Numbered from the stretch's first letter, positions 9,004 through 17,228 are shown. The stretch: DNA of 64,000 nt from Mesobacillus sp. S13 (GCF_020422885.1 NZ_CP084622.1:2499001-2563000); one strand, 5' to 3'. Numbers and translations: made by a program. The notes: a model not told the origin generated them from the sequence alone.

Positions 9004-9703
9004 ACTGCAGGACGTTTCGGTAAAATACGGAAGCTTTACTGCTATTCATAACGTCAGTCTTGAAGTTAACCCCGGACAAATTGTTGTTTTGCTAGGGGCG
9101 AATGGAGCTGGAAAAAGTACAATATTCAAGACGATCAGCGGGCTGAACAAAGCGTCTTCTGGGAGTATTGAATTCGAAAGCGAATCCCTTAACAAACGCT
9201 CTCCCGATAAAATTGTCCAGTCAGGCATTGTCCAGTGTGCTGAAGGGCGTAAACTATTCCCTTCAATGACAGTAGAAGAGAACTTGAAGATGGGAGCCTA
9301 TGTCCATAGAAAGCACAAGAAAGGGATAAAAGAATCGCTAAAGCATGTATACGAGCTTTTCCCTATTTTACAAGAAAAGCAGGATGATATGGCTGGTTCA
9401 CTGAGCGGGGGCCAGCAGCAAATGCTTGCGATTGGAAGAGCACTCATGGCTAAACCAAAGCTGATGTTGCTCGATGAACCTTCAATCGGGCTTGCACCAT
9501 TGATTGTGGAACAAATGTTTGAAGTGATCAAGAAAATCAATCGCGAGGGTACCACAATTCTCCTTGCTGAACAAAATGCCAATGCTGCCTTGAAAATTGC
9601 GGATAAAGGATATGTATTTGAAAATGGGGCGGTTGTGCTCGAAGGAACTTCAGAGGAACTGTTCGCGAATGATGAAATTAAGAAGGCTTATATCGGTGCT
9701 TAG
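8996..9703 (+). CDS. ABC transporter ATP-binding protein (LivF family)
   Basis: A 235-residue ATPase. An in-frame extension upstream to 8912 exists, but the GTG at 8996 has a good GGGAGGG site 6-8 bp before it and gives the normal LivF length, so I chose it. It overlaps livG by 8 bp. Walker A is GANGAGKST, the signature is LSGGQQQM, Walker B is LMLLDEPSIGLAP, and the switch His position is Gln in LLAEQN, as is usual in LivF. Unlike the LivG partner, it keeps a canonical signature loop. Confidence 0.93.
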   Translation: MLKLQDVSVKYGSFTAIHNVSLEVNPGQIVVLLGANGAGKSTIFKTISGLNKASSGSIEFESESLNKRSPDKIVQSGIVQCAEGRKLFPSMTVEENLKMGAYVHRKHKKGIKESLKHVYELFPILQEKQDDMAGSLSGGQQQMLAIGRALMAKPKLMLLDEPSIGLAPLIVEQMFEVIKKINREGTTILLAEQNANAALKIADKGYVFENGAVVLEGTSEELFANDEIKKAYIGA

Positions 9704-9792
9704 AACAACTTCTGTCTTTAGGGAGGTGGTTGTGAAGCGGTATGAACAAATATTTCTGAATATTAGGAAAATAAAACTAAGGGGGAAAGCAA

Positions 9793-10992
9793 ATGAAGAA
9801 ATCTAAACTGTTTTTGATTTTAAGTGTAATGTTTGCTTTGATTTTCAGCCTTGCCGCTTGCAACAACTCTGAAAAAACAGATTCTGGAGGAACTGATACT
9901 GAAGCTGGGTCAGGAGAAGGGTCAATTAATATTGGTTATACAGGACCGTTAAGCGGACCTGCAGCCTTTTATGGAGAAAGGACATTGAACGGTGTCCAGA
10001 TGGCCGCAGAGGAAATCAACAATGCCGGCGGGATTGAAGTGAATGGCAAGAAGTATAAATTTAACATCGTCTCCCTGGACGATAAATACTTGCCAAACGA
10101 AGCTGGAGCGAACGCCAAAAGGCTGATGCAGGAAAACAAGACACCGATTATTTTCACACCGCATAGCGGCGGAGTGGCTGCTTTACAAGTGTTCAACCAG
10201 CAGGATAAATTCATTATCGGCGCCTATACCAGTGAACCTAAAGTTACTGAAGGCGGCAATAAATTAACAGTCAGAATCCCTCCTCGTTATGATGGCTATC
10301 TTGAGCCATTCACAAATTATTCAATGGAGAAATTCGGCAAGAAAATCGCTTTCCTTCCTACTGCGTCCCAGTACGGTAAAGACTGGGCAGAAAAGCTGCA
10401 GCCTCACTGGGAAAAAGCAGGCGGGAAAGTCGTGTATAACTCTTCGATCGACTTTGCGAAAGATACCGATTTCTTTACGATCATAACGAATGCCCTGAAG
10501 GAGAAGCCTGATGTATTATTTATCGGGGGACCGTCCGAGCCAACGGCAAAAGTTGCCAAACAAGCAAGAGAACTTGGCTTCAAAGGCGGTTTCATTGTCA
10601 TGGACCAGGCAAAGTTCGACGAAATGAAGAAGGTTACCGGGAGCTATGATGTTCTAAATGGAGCGATTGGTGTCATGCCCCTTGTTGATTCAGACAGTCC
10701 AGGAATTCCAGAATTCGTCAAGAATTATCGTGAGAAATATAATGAAGACCCAGGTTCTGAAGCTGGCTTGAATTATATCGCCATGTATGTTTTTGCAGAG
10801 GCAATAAAAGCCGCAGGATCTGTAGATGACCCTGAAAAAATCATGGCACATATGCAGGATGGCCTGGATAATCTTCCAGAAGACAAGAAGGTATATGTCA
10901 TACCAAAGATTGACCCGAACGGCGGATTTGAAGGCGAGCTGATCGTTGCAGCAATTGAGGATGGGAAGGTCGTGCCAATCAAGGTTGATTAA
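9793..10992 (+). CDS. ABC transporter substrate-binding lipoprotein (Leu/Ile/Val-binding family)
   Basis: A 399-residue extracellular receptor. It has a positively charged N terminus (MKKSK), a hydrophobic stretch and the lipobox LAAC with Cys23 as the lipid-modified residue. A Ser/Gly/Thr/Glu-rich linker follows, then a type I periplasmic-binding fold starting with INIGYTGPLSGPAAFYG. This is the receptor for the LivHMGF transporter just upstream. A strong AAGGGGGAAAG site precedes the ATG. Ligand specificity cannot be read. A hairpin terminator about 95 bp downstream closes the operon. Confidence 0.93.
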   Translation: MKKSKLFLILSVMFALIFSLAACNNSEKTDSGGTDTEAGSGEGSINIGYTGPLSGPAAFYGERTLNGVQMAAEEINNAGGIEVNGKKYKFNIVSLDDKYLPNEAGANAKRLMQENKTPIIFTPHSGGVAALQVFNQQDKFIIGAYTSEPKVTEGGNKLTVRIPPRYDGYLEPFTNYSMEKFGKKIAFLPTASQYGKDWAEKLQPHWEKAGGKVVYNSSIDFAKDTDFFTIITNALKEKPDVLFIGGPSEPTAKVAKQARELGFKGGFIVMDQAKFDEMKKVTGSYDVLNGAIGVMPLVDSDSPGIPEFVKNYREKYNEDPGSEAGLNYIAMYVFAEAIKAAGSVDDPEKIMAHMQDGLDNLPEDKKVYVIPKIDPNGGFEGELIVAAIEDGKVVPIKVD

Positions 10993-11085
10993 TGGGTGTA
11001 TAGGGCTATGCATAGGTGCCCAACTGTTCTTAGCTGCTGATTCCTTTTGGAAAAGGTACACAAATCCTTGCTTATAGACATACAA

Positions 11086-11116
11086 AGCGGCAGTTAAAAT
11101 AACTGCCGCTGTTTTC
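11086..11116 (+). terminator. Rho-independent terminator after the Liv operon
   Basis: Perfect 11-bp inverted repeat (AGCGGCAGTTA / TAACTGCCGCT) with a 3-nt loop, followed by GTTTT. It separates the transporter operon from the pantothenate kinase gene. Confidence 0.85.
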
Positions 11117-11195
11117 ATTGCTTTCAAGTTTTCCAAAGACTTAAAATAGAAGATAGGATCTAACTTGATTGATAGTCATGAAAGGAGGAGACTTC

Positions 11196-11999
11196 GTGAA
11201 TAATAGAGTCGGCATTGATGCTGGAGGGTCCTTAATAAAAATTGCTTATGAGGAAAATGGCATTCTGCATTATCGAAAACAACCGATCAGTGAAATGGAC
11301 GAAGCATTAGGATGGCTGAAACTAATTTCTTCAAACAAATCCATTTTCCTGACAGGAGGTCGAGCTGGAAAAATCAAAGCAAAACTTTTTCCGGAATCAG
11401 AGATTGTCGATGAATTTTCATCCGCATGTGAAGGTGCGAACTACCTGATGAGGAAGGAAGGGCTGCCTGCTGCAGAAAATTCCTTGCTCATTAATATTGG
11501 TACAGGAACTTCGTGGTTTAAAATCGAAGGGGAAGAATATAACCGGGTCCTTGGCAGTGGAATAGGCGGAGGGACTTTTATGGGGATGGGAAGGCTTTTA
11601 GCAGATTCCAGTGATTTCGCTAATCTGGTTCATATGTCAGCCTCAGGACAAAGGGGAAATGTTGACCTGCTGGTGAAAGATCTCTATCATCCGGAAGAAC
11701 CTCCGATACCTGGCGACCTGACTGCAAGCAACTTCGCCAAAACAGAAGCAATCAATGCAAGCTCCCGAGCCGACAAGATGGCTTCCTTTATGAATTTGAT
11801 GGCAGAGACCATCACACTACTGACCGTACAAACTGCTGCATTACATGGAATCAAGAATGTCATTTTCATAGGTAGTACGCTGGCAGGCAATAAACCATTG
11901 CAAGACAGCCTGGATTACTATTGTAAAATGTCTGGCCTGGAACCAATCTTTTTGCAAAACGGGGAATTCAGCGGGGCAATCGGGGCTATGCTCAGATGA
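11196..11999 (+). CDS. coaW: type II pantothenate kinase
   Basis: About 267 residues, ASKHA-fold kinase. GIDAGGSLIKIAY at the N terminus is the phosphate-binding motif. NIGTGTSW and VLGSGIGGGTFMG in the middle are typical of type II PanK (Staphylococcus CoaW and eukaryotic PANK relatives). It catalyses the first step of CoA synthesis, ATP-dependent phosphorylation of pantothenate. A TTG upstream at 11169 is in frame, but AAAGGAGG lies between it and the GTG at 11196, so the GTG is the start. Many bacilli instead rely on type I CoaA or type III CoaX. Whether those also exist here cannot be seen. Confidence 0.87.
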   Translation: MNNRVGIDAGGSLIKIAYEENGILHYRKQPISEMDEALGWLKLISSNKSIFLTGGRAGKIKAKLFPESEIVDEFSSACEGANYLMRKEGLPAAENSLLINIGTGTSWFKIEGEEYNRVLGSGIGGGTFMGMGRLLADSSDFANLVHMSASGQRGNVDLLVKDLYHPEEPPIPGDLTASNFAKTEAINASSRADKMASFMNLMAETITLLTVQTAALHGIKNVIFIGSTLAGNKPLQDSLDYYCKMSGLEPIFLQNGEFSGAIGAMLR

Positions 12000-12028
12000 T
12001 TTGAGACATTTTTAAAAAAGGATCATAG

Positions 12029-12068
12029 AAAGAGGAGCATCTAGCTTTATTAGATTCTCCTCTTTTTA
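12029..12068. terminator. bidirectional terminator
   Basis: Inverted repeat AAAGAGGA / TCCTCTTT with an inner ATCTA/TAGAT helix, followed by a T run on the plus strand and preceded by an A-rich stretch. It lies between two convergent genes, the pantothenate kinase and the luciferase-like oxidoreductase. Confidence 0.85.
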
Positions 12069-12083
12069 TGATGAAGTTATTTA

Positions 12084-13100
12084 CTACCCTTTAAAAATCT
12101 CAGAAACGATTTCGAAAGATTTCAATCTGGCTTTATGGTCAAATATTTGTGCGTTGATGATCATTTCATCCGCCTGTGTTTCTTCCAGGAATTCCTGTAG
12201 TTTGATTTTGATCGTTTCAGGGCTGCCGACAATGGAAGAACCGATACGGCTGCCAAGTAGCATTTTTTCATACTCGCTCAGCTGATCTTCCATATTTTTG
12301 ACAGGGGGCAGCAGAGGACTTGGATTATTCCTGAACAGGTTTAGGAACTGCTGCTGCATAGAGGTTGCCAGGAATTCCGCTTCTTCATCCGTTTCCGCAG
12401 CAATCACGTTGACGCCGACCATTGCGTATGGCTTTTGCAAAACATCTGAAGGCTGGAAGTTTCTGCGGTAAAGCTTTAATGCACCTAATGTATTTTCCGG
12501 TGAAAAATGGCTGGCGAATGAAAATGGCAAACCCAGTTGTCCCGCAAGCTGTGCACTGTAGCCGCTTGAGCCCAATAACCAGATTGGTATATTCAATCCT
12601 TCACCTGGAATCGCCCTGACACTGCGATATTGTGAATCCAGTTCCGGATTGAAATAGGCTCTAAGTTCATCCAATTGCTCCGGGAAGTCCTGGCCATCAC
12701 TTCGACGTTCCCGCCTTAAAGCATAGGCCGTCACCTGGTCAGTCCCTGGAGCGCGTCCGAGACCAAGATCAATGCGTCCCGGGAAAAGAGATTCAAGGGT
12801 CCCGAATTGTTCAGCGATGACAAGAGGAGCATGATTAGGGAGCATGATCCCTCCGGAGCCAACTCTGATGGAGCTCGTTCCCGCTGCGACATGGCCGATC
12901 ACAACGGACGTTGCAGAACTTGCGATGCCTGGCATGTTATGGTGCTCTGCTAACCAATAGCGGTTATAACCCCATTTTTCTGCATGCTGGGCAAGGTCAA
13001 GGGTGTTCTTAAAAGCATCTGTTGCTGTGCTGCCTTCTAGAATCGGAGCCAAGTCGAGCACGGAGTATTTTATATCGTTTAAACGTTTGTTGTCGGTCAT
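12084..13100 (-). CDS. LLM class flavin-dependent oxidoreductase
   Basis: A 338-residue luciferase-like monooxygenase (TIM barrel, FMN-dependent family). The start [27 protein letters not shown], and [17 protein letters not shown] are the conserved segments of this subfamily. The physiological substrate is unknown; the family uses reduced flavin and oxygen. An AAGGAAG site precedes the ATG. A clear paralogue is at 26846-27838. The gene appears to be transcribed alone. Confidence 0.9.
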   Translation of the reverse strand: MTDNKRLNDIKYSVLDLAPILEGSTATDAFKNTLDLAQHAEKWGYNRYWLAEHHNMPGIASSATSVVIGHVAAGTSSIRVGSGGIMLPNHAPLVIAEQFGTLESLFPGRIDLGLGRAPGTDQVTAYALRRERRSDGQDFPEQLDELRAYFNPELDSQYRSVRAIPGEGLNIPIWLLGSSGYSAQLAGQLGLPFSFASHFSPENTLGALKLYRRNFQPSDVLQKPYAMVGVNVIAAETDEEAEFLATSMQQQFLNLFRNNPSPLLPPVKNMEDQLSEYEKMLLGSRIGSSIVGSPETIKIKLQEFLEETQADEMIINAQIFDHKARLKSFEIVSEIFKG

Positions 13101-13266
13101 TTTTCATCTTCCTTCATTGAATAATAGTAACTGCCAGGGTTAGCATTTTTACTATTCCCAGCGATTATACCATTCAATAGTAACAATTATCTTTCGGTAA
13201 TCAAAATAAAATGTTTGAGATAATAGAAATGAGGACATGGGGTGGGGAAGGATGCGAGGAACAAGC

Positions 13267-14001
13267 TTATCTCTTTAAAGATAGGTATTCATAAACCTCG
13301 CGCAAATTTTTGTAGCCTTGCTCCCGGGCTTTTTTAATATAGAAAGCCCATAGCTTCGCTGCCATTTTGGCATCCGCCAATGCATGATGCCTATCTTTCA
13401 CTTCAATCCCGCACTCATGGCAAATTTGTTCCAAAGGCAGGGAATTGACAACAGGCTGGAAAATCCTTATTAAAAATGAAGTATCAATCACCCTGTGTTC
13501 AAAATTCAACCGCAAATGGCTGCCTGTGAATTTCTTCATAAAGGCTTGCTCATGTCTTGCATGGTGAGCTACAAGGACTGAGCTGCCTATGAAACTTAAA
13601 AATTCCATCAGGGCTTGTGAAGTTTTCGGGGCAGTCAAAAGCTCTTCCTCAGTAATAGAAGTCAGGCTCAGGACATCAGGCGGTACTGGAATTTCAGGGT
13701 TGATTAATGAATAGAAGAACTCATTTTCAAGTATTGTGGAACCAATAACTTTTACAGCTCCTATAGAGATGATCCTATCGCCTTTTTCAGGATAAAAGCC
13801 TGTTGTTTCAAGATCAAATACAATGACCTGCAATTCCTCCAACGGACAGTCGAGGCTAGTTCCTTCCTTCATTTCTTTTTGCAGCTGTCTTAAAAACGAC
13901 ATTTGTTGTGGATTTGAGTGCGTTGGCATACCGGCATAGATGTTCGATCCGAGCTTCCCGGTCATTTGCCGAAAGAAACGAATCATATCATTCATCCCCA
14001 T
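13267..14001 (-). CDS. DEDDh-family 3'-5' exonuclease
   Basis: About 244 residues. An exonuclease domain of the DnaQ/PolC type spans roughly residues 45-230. Exo I is VFDLETTGFYP (two metal-binding acids), exo II is around VAHHARHEQAFM, and exo III is HHALADAKMAA with the general-base His and final Asp. A start at ATG 14001 follows AAAGGA by 10 bp; other ATG/GTG codons nearby are possible. It lies 14 bp downstream of the DUF294 gene and is probably co-transcribed with it. The partner and substrate are unknown. Confidence 0.85.
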   Translation of the reverse strand: MGMNDMIRFFRQMTGKLGSNIYAGMPTHSNPQQMSFLRQLQKEMKEGTSLDCPLEELQVIVFDLETTGFYPEKGDRIISIGAVKVIGSTILENEFFYSLINPEIPVPPDVLSLTSITEEELLTAPKTSQALMEFLSFIGSSVLVAHHARHEQAFMKKFTGSHLRLNFEHRVIDTSFLIRIFQPVVNSLPLEQICHECGIEVKDRHHALADAKMAAKLWAFYIKKAREQGYKNLREVYEYLSLKR

Positions 14002-14015
14002 AATATTCACATCCT

Positions 14016-14975
14016 TTAAACCAGCTTTTTGACATGTTCATAAAACTGTTCACCTACTTTAATGATCTCTTTTAATGCTTTCTTTTCATCTTTAGAAAGT
14101 TTATTGATATTAACGTAGTGTCCGGAGTCATAATCCCTATGACTTCCATGTTTCAGGCGATAGTCAAGCAATGCAGAGAAGTTATTGCTGTACAAAGCTT
14201 TTTCTTGATGTGTCATCAAGTCGTCGGATAAAAGGCTGATACGGAAGAGAGTCGGAGTTTCTTTTATCCCTTCTGAAAATGACAACAACCTTGCAGCATT
14301 TACAAAAGGGAAAAACGCTGTCTCCTTTAGATTAATAGATCCCGTATAGGTGCCATGAGTTTCTGCAAGCAGCTGGCCAAGTACTCCGATCCCTTTTTTA
14401 AGAAACATTGTGTTATGAAGCATTCTTAACAGTAATTGTTCTCTTTTAACTTCTTCAAAGGCTTTTTCTTTCAACCTTCTTAACAGACCAGCTTCACCGT
14501 GGATAGACCTGGCATCGGCAAAAATAAGCAAATATCGAATTGACTCCCATGTAGCTTCACCAGCCCAAACTCCAAGTTGATTCTCCCAATCCTTCAGCGA
14601 TTTACACCACAATGCATTGCTTGCCATGACACCGCCGGAACATTTTTTATAGCCAGCCAGCTCTAATCCTTCGGAAATCTCTTTACCTAACTTTAAAAAG
14701 TATTCCTTTGCTTCATCGGTGTTCATCGTGAAAACCAGTCCGTGGTCCTGGTCACTCCAAATAGATTGCTCCATCCTTCCAGCACTTCCCATGACGAAGA
14801 AGGAAAATGGGGAAGGGGGATTCCCATATTGCTTTGTCAATTTGCTGACAGCAGCAGAGATGACTTGATCATAAATAAAGTCATGGAAATGATTTAATTG
14901 TTCATTATTAAAAGAAGCTTCAGTCAGTCCTTTAACTCTTAGAGCGTTTATATTAGTATAGTCAACGAAGTTCAT
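14016..14975 (-). CDS. DUF294 nucleotidyltransferase-like protein
   Basis: A 319-residue protein matching the DUF294 putative nucleotidyltransferase family. The active-site-like block FVMGSAGRMEQSIWSDQDHGLVF (GSxxRxE followed by SDQDH) is near residues 60-83. This block resembles the metal-binding GlnD-type nucleotidyltransferase motif. The C-terminal helical part, with LNLKETAFFPFVNAARL, is the DUF294 C-terminal domain. No CBS or cyclic-nucleotide domains precede it, unlike longer relatives. A strong AAAGGAGG site is 11 bp from the ATG. It lies downstream of the ammonium transporter on the same strand, so a nitrogen-signalling role is possible but unproven. Confidence 0.8.
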   Translation of the reverse strand: MNFVDYTNINALRVKGLTEASFNNEQLNHFHDFIYDQVISAAVSKLTKQYGNPPSPFSFFVMGSAGRMEQSIWSDQDHGLVFTMNTDEAKEYFLKLGKEISEGLELAGYKKCSGGVMASNALWCKSLKDWENQLGVWAGEATWESIRYLLIFADARSIHGEAGLLRRLKEKAFEEVKREQLLLRMLHNTMFLKKGIGVLGQLLAETHGTYTGSINLKETAFFPFVNAARLLSFSEGIKETPTLFRISLLSDDLMTHQEKALYSNNFSALLDYRLKHGSHRDYDSGHYVNINKLSKDEKKALKEIIKVGEQFYEHVKKLV

Positions 14976-15016
14976 AATTCGGACGTCCTCCTTTCTCCAT
15001 TCATCAAAAGAGGGCT

Positions 15017-15032
15017 GGCCCCAATAGGGACC
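15017..15032 (-). terminator. weak hairpin between amt and the DUF294 gene
   Basis: On the minus strand GGTCCC and GGGGCC pair around a TATT loop (one G-U pair), then a short CTTTT. It could be a weak terminator or attenuator limiting read-through from the ammonium transporter. The short T run makes this uncertain. Confidence 0.35.
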
Positions 15033-15059
15033 GCCGCTCCATATAACAGACTTAATAAT

Positions 15060-16379
15060 CTAATTGACAGAAGGTTGCTGTGAATTTAAGGGGATGTTGG
15101 ATGTTGAAGTGACATCCATTGAAACCTTAGCTGCTGCTTCCTTATTGACCAATTCTGGATACCCATAGCTCCCATGTTCACTAATATCCAGGCCAATGAT
15201 TTCTTCTTCTTCTGTTACCCGCAAGCCCTTCATTGTTACCTTCATAATCGATAAGATGATATAAGATACTGCGAAAGCGAAAGCTCCTGAGGCGAAAACT
15301 CCCAGCGCCTGCACTCCTAGCTGTTCAAAACCGCCGCCATAGAACAAACCTGGATTTCCAACTGTGGCTAGTTCAGGTGTCGCAAAGAATCCTGTGGAAA
15401 GAGTTCCCCAAACACCAGCCGTACCATGTACAGATAGCGCAAAGATAGGATCATCTATCTTCCTGCTTTCAAAGAAGCGAATACTATAGAAAACAAGGAT
15501 GCCGGCGATCAATCCGATCAGGACCGCTGCCCAAGTATCAACAAAAGCACAAGAGGCCGTAATGGCCACGAGTCCTGCCAGTGCTCCGTTCAGCATCATT
15601 GGAACATCCGCTTTGCCTAAAACAATCCAGGAGATGAGCATGGCTGCAACAGTACCGGCAGCTGCTGCAAGATTCGTGTTGAGCGCAACAAATCCAAAAA
15701 ATGCTCCATCAACAGAAACGGTGCTTCCTGCATTAAATCCAAACCAGCCAACCCATAGTAACAATACGCTCAATGCTGTGAAGACCTGGTTGTGACCTTC
15801 GATATTATTAGCTGAACCGTCTTTATTGAATTTACCAATCCGCGGCTTCAGAAGAATGGTTGCTGCTAGTGCTGCCATTGCTCCAGTGAGATGGACAACA
15901 GTCGAGCCAGCAAAATCCTGTTTTCCATGTTCTGCAAGCCAGCCACCGCCCCAAATCCAGTGGGCGATGAACGGATAAACCAATACTGAGAACAGGAGTG
16001 CAAAAACAAGATAGACAGATAATTTTGCCCTCTCAGCAAATCCGCCAAAAGCAATCGTTAAAGAGATTCCCGCAAATGCCAGTTGGAATAGAAAGAAGAC
16101 AGCACCTGAAAGTCCTAACCCCTCAATATCATAGCCTGAATAAAAAAAGTTTGAGAATCCAAGAATTGAGTTGCCTTCTCCAAAGATAAGTCCATAACCT
16201 ACAGCCCAGAAAACAATTGATGAAATTCCAAATGTCAAAATCGTTTTTCCAGCAATGTGGCCAGCGTTCTTCATTCGGGTTGATCCTGTTTCAAGCAGGA
16301 TGAAGCCACCAATCATCAAAATAACTAAAACAGCGGAGATCATTACCCATAGGCTATTCATTAAAAATACCGTATCCAT
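15060..16379 (-). CDS. amtB: ammonium transporter (Amt family)
   Basis: A 439-residue membrane protein with 11 expected helices. Family landmarks: GTSRMKNAG-like ETGSTRMKNAG near 30, DFAGSTVVHLTGAMAAL near 160, WVGWFGFNAGS near 215, and FALSVHGTAGVWGTLSTGFFA near 320. The last two carry the pore His pair region. It conducts ammonium/ammonia across the membrane. GAAAGGGG precedes the ATG. A TnrA-type 17-bp operator lies about 73 bp upstream, so nitrogen-limitation control is likely. The B. subtilis counterpart is followed by a PII gene (glnK), which is absent here. Confidence 0.94.
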   Translation of the reverse strand: MDTVFLMNSLWVMISAVLVILMIGGFILLETGSTRMKNAGHIAGKTILTFGISSIVFWAVGYGLIFGEGNSILGFSNFFYSGYDIEGLGLSGAVFFLFQLAFAGISLTIAFGGFAERAKLSVYLVFALLFSVLVYPFIAHWIWGGGWLAEHGKQDFAGSTVVHLTGAMAALAATILLKPRIGKFNKDGSANNIEGHNQVFTALSVLLLWVGWFGFNAGSTVSVDGAFFGFVALNTNLAAAAGTVAAMLISWIVLGKADVPMMLNGALAGLVAITASCAFVDTWAAVLIGLIAGILVFYSIRFFESRKIDDPIFALSVHGTAGVWGTLSTGFFATPELATVGNPGLFYGGGFEQLGVQALGVFASGAFAFAVSYIILSIMKVTMKGLRVTEEEEIIGLDISEHGSYGYPELVNKEAAAKVSMDVTSTSNIPLNSQQPSVN

Positions 16380-16451
16380 TTTTTTCGTCCCCTTTCAAAT
16401 TGTGAATGTAGTTTGTATTCTCGCATGGATTTTTATTTCAATCTACGTTTA

Positions 16452-16468
16452 TGTAAGAAAACCTAACA
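16452..16468 (-). promoter_or_regulatory. TnrA/GlnR box upstream of amtB
   Basis: The sequence TGTAAGAAAACCTAACA, on the plus strand, matches 16 of 17 positions of the TnrA consensus TGTNANAWWWTMTNACA. A possible -35 (TTGAAA, minus strand, 16441-16436) follows. The box centre would be about 50-55 bp before transcription start, the usual place for TnrA activation. Confidence 0.75.
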
Positions 16469-16515
16469 CGAATTCTGGACATAAGAAAAAACCTCCAATA
16501 ATGAAGGTCTTCAGT

Positions 16516-16854
16516 TTAGTATTTTCGAACGCCGAATCTTGCGTTCAATTGTCCTTGTATCATTTTCTTATGATCTTCGTCTTTATGTCGCTTCTTTTCT
16601 TTAATCATTTCCTGCCGGATCTCATAAGTCTGTACACCATCTTCGATTTTGTTGGCAATCTCCACTAATTGTTCAACGTCTAAGAATGAATATCTTCTGC
16701 TTCCGCCAGGAGTACGGTCGGGGAAAACCAATTTCCTTTCTTCATAATATCGTATCTGTCGTTCTGAAAGACCGGTCAACTCACTGACAATACCAATGGT
16801 AATTACTTTCTTTTCTTTGTAGGAGGAGGGGTCTGCAGCCAATTCATTCACCAC
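16516..16854 (-). CDS. tnrA: nitrogen transcriptional regulator TnrA (MerR family)
   Basis: 112 residues. The MerR-type winged helix [24 protein letters not shown] spans about residues 22-45, followed by [14 protein letters not shown]. The C-terminal [12 protein letters not shown] corresponds to the TnrA tail that feedback-inhibited glutamine synthetase binds, which favours TnrA over its paralogue GlnR. TnrA activates nitrogen-scavenging genes during nitrogen limitation. The start is one of two tandem GTG codons (16854 or 16851) with only a weak ribosome binding site. A perfect TnrA box is just upstream. Confidence 0.88.
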   Translation of the reverse strand: MVNELAADPSSYKEKKVITIGIVSELTGLSERQIRYYEERKLVFPDRTPGGSRRYSFLDVEQLVEIANKIEDGVQTYEIRQEMIKEKKRHKDEDHKKMIQGQLNARFGVRKY

Positions 16855-16878
16855 ACTTTATTCACTTTTAATATTATA

Positions 16879-16895
16879 TGTTATATTTTCTCACA
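16879..16895 (-). promoter_or_regulatory. TnrA/GlnR box upstream of tnrA
   Basis: On the minus strand TGTGAGAAAATATAACA matches all 17 positions of the consensus TGTNANAWWWTMTNACA. A TATAAT-like hexamer follows immediately. The box therefore sits close to the core promoter rather than 50 bp upstream, which could mean repression or a different true start site. Confidence 0.8.
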
Positions 16896-16918
16896 TGGTA
16901 TATCAATTTGTAAATTGG

Positions 16919-17065
16919 CTAAAACCTATTTATTAAATTTTTCAGTTCCGTTAATGTTAGCTTTCTTAATTCTTCTTCGCTTTCATTTGTCATATTTGAT
17001 TTAATCAGATGCTGGATATAATGGTCTTTAAGCTTTTCCACGGCAGTACGCAAATGCAAGGACAC
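16919..17065 (-). CDS. FbpA-like small basic protein
   Basis: A 48-residue gene starting at a GTG preceded by AAGGAG. Translation reads VSLHLRTAVEKLKDHYIQHL, then an acidic linker, and ends with LRKLTLTELKNLINRF. The HLR.AVE start and the LTLTEL ending resemble the Fur-regulated basic protein FbpA family, small proteins linked to the B. subtilis iron-sparing response. I see no convincing Fur box in the region, so iron control is not demonstrated. It follows the next entry by 13 bp, in the same transcription unit. Confidence 0.7.
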   Translation of the reverse strand: MSLHLRTAVEKLKDHYIQHLIKSNMTNESEEELRKLTLTELKNLINRF

Positions 17066-17078
17066 AGTGAATCACTCC

Positions 17079-17228
17079 TTAATAAGTTTCATTCTGGGCA
17101 GTACGTAACAGTTCAAGAGCGTGCTTTCCATGCCTTTTCAAAAGTTCTTCATACAATTCATCACGAAAAAGATCGACCAAGATAATCAATTGAGCTAATT
17201 CCATTCCATTCCGACTTTTCATATTCAT
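17079..17228 (-). CDS. hypothetical small protein upstream of the FbpA-like gene
   Basis: 49 residues, starting MNMKSRNGMELAQLIILVDL and ending in a Lys/His/Leu-rich helix (EELLKRHGKHALELLRTAQ). A GAGGAG site precedes the ATG. It is probably one or two amphipathic helices; no known domain is recognised. The tight spacing to the FbpA-like gene suggests an operon. It lies divergent from the arginine deiminase-type gene. Confidence 0.6.
   Translation of the reverse strand: MNMKSRNGMELAQLIILVDLFRDELYEELLKRHGKHALELLRTAQNETY

Noticed and set aside
16255..16668. Plus-strand 137-codon ORF spanning the amtB and tnrA region
   Set aside because: It overlaps two clear genes and the TnrA box on the opposite strand and has no recognisable domain.
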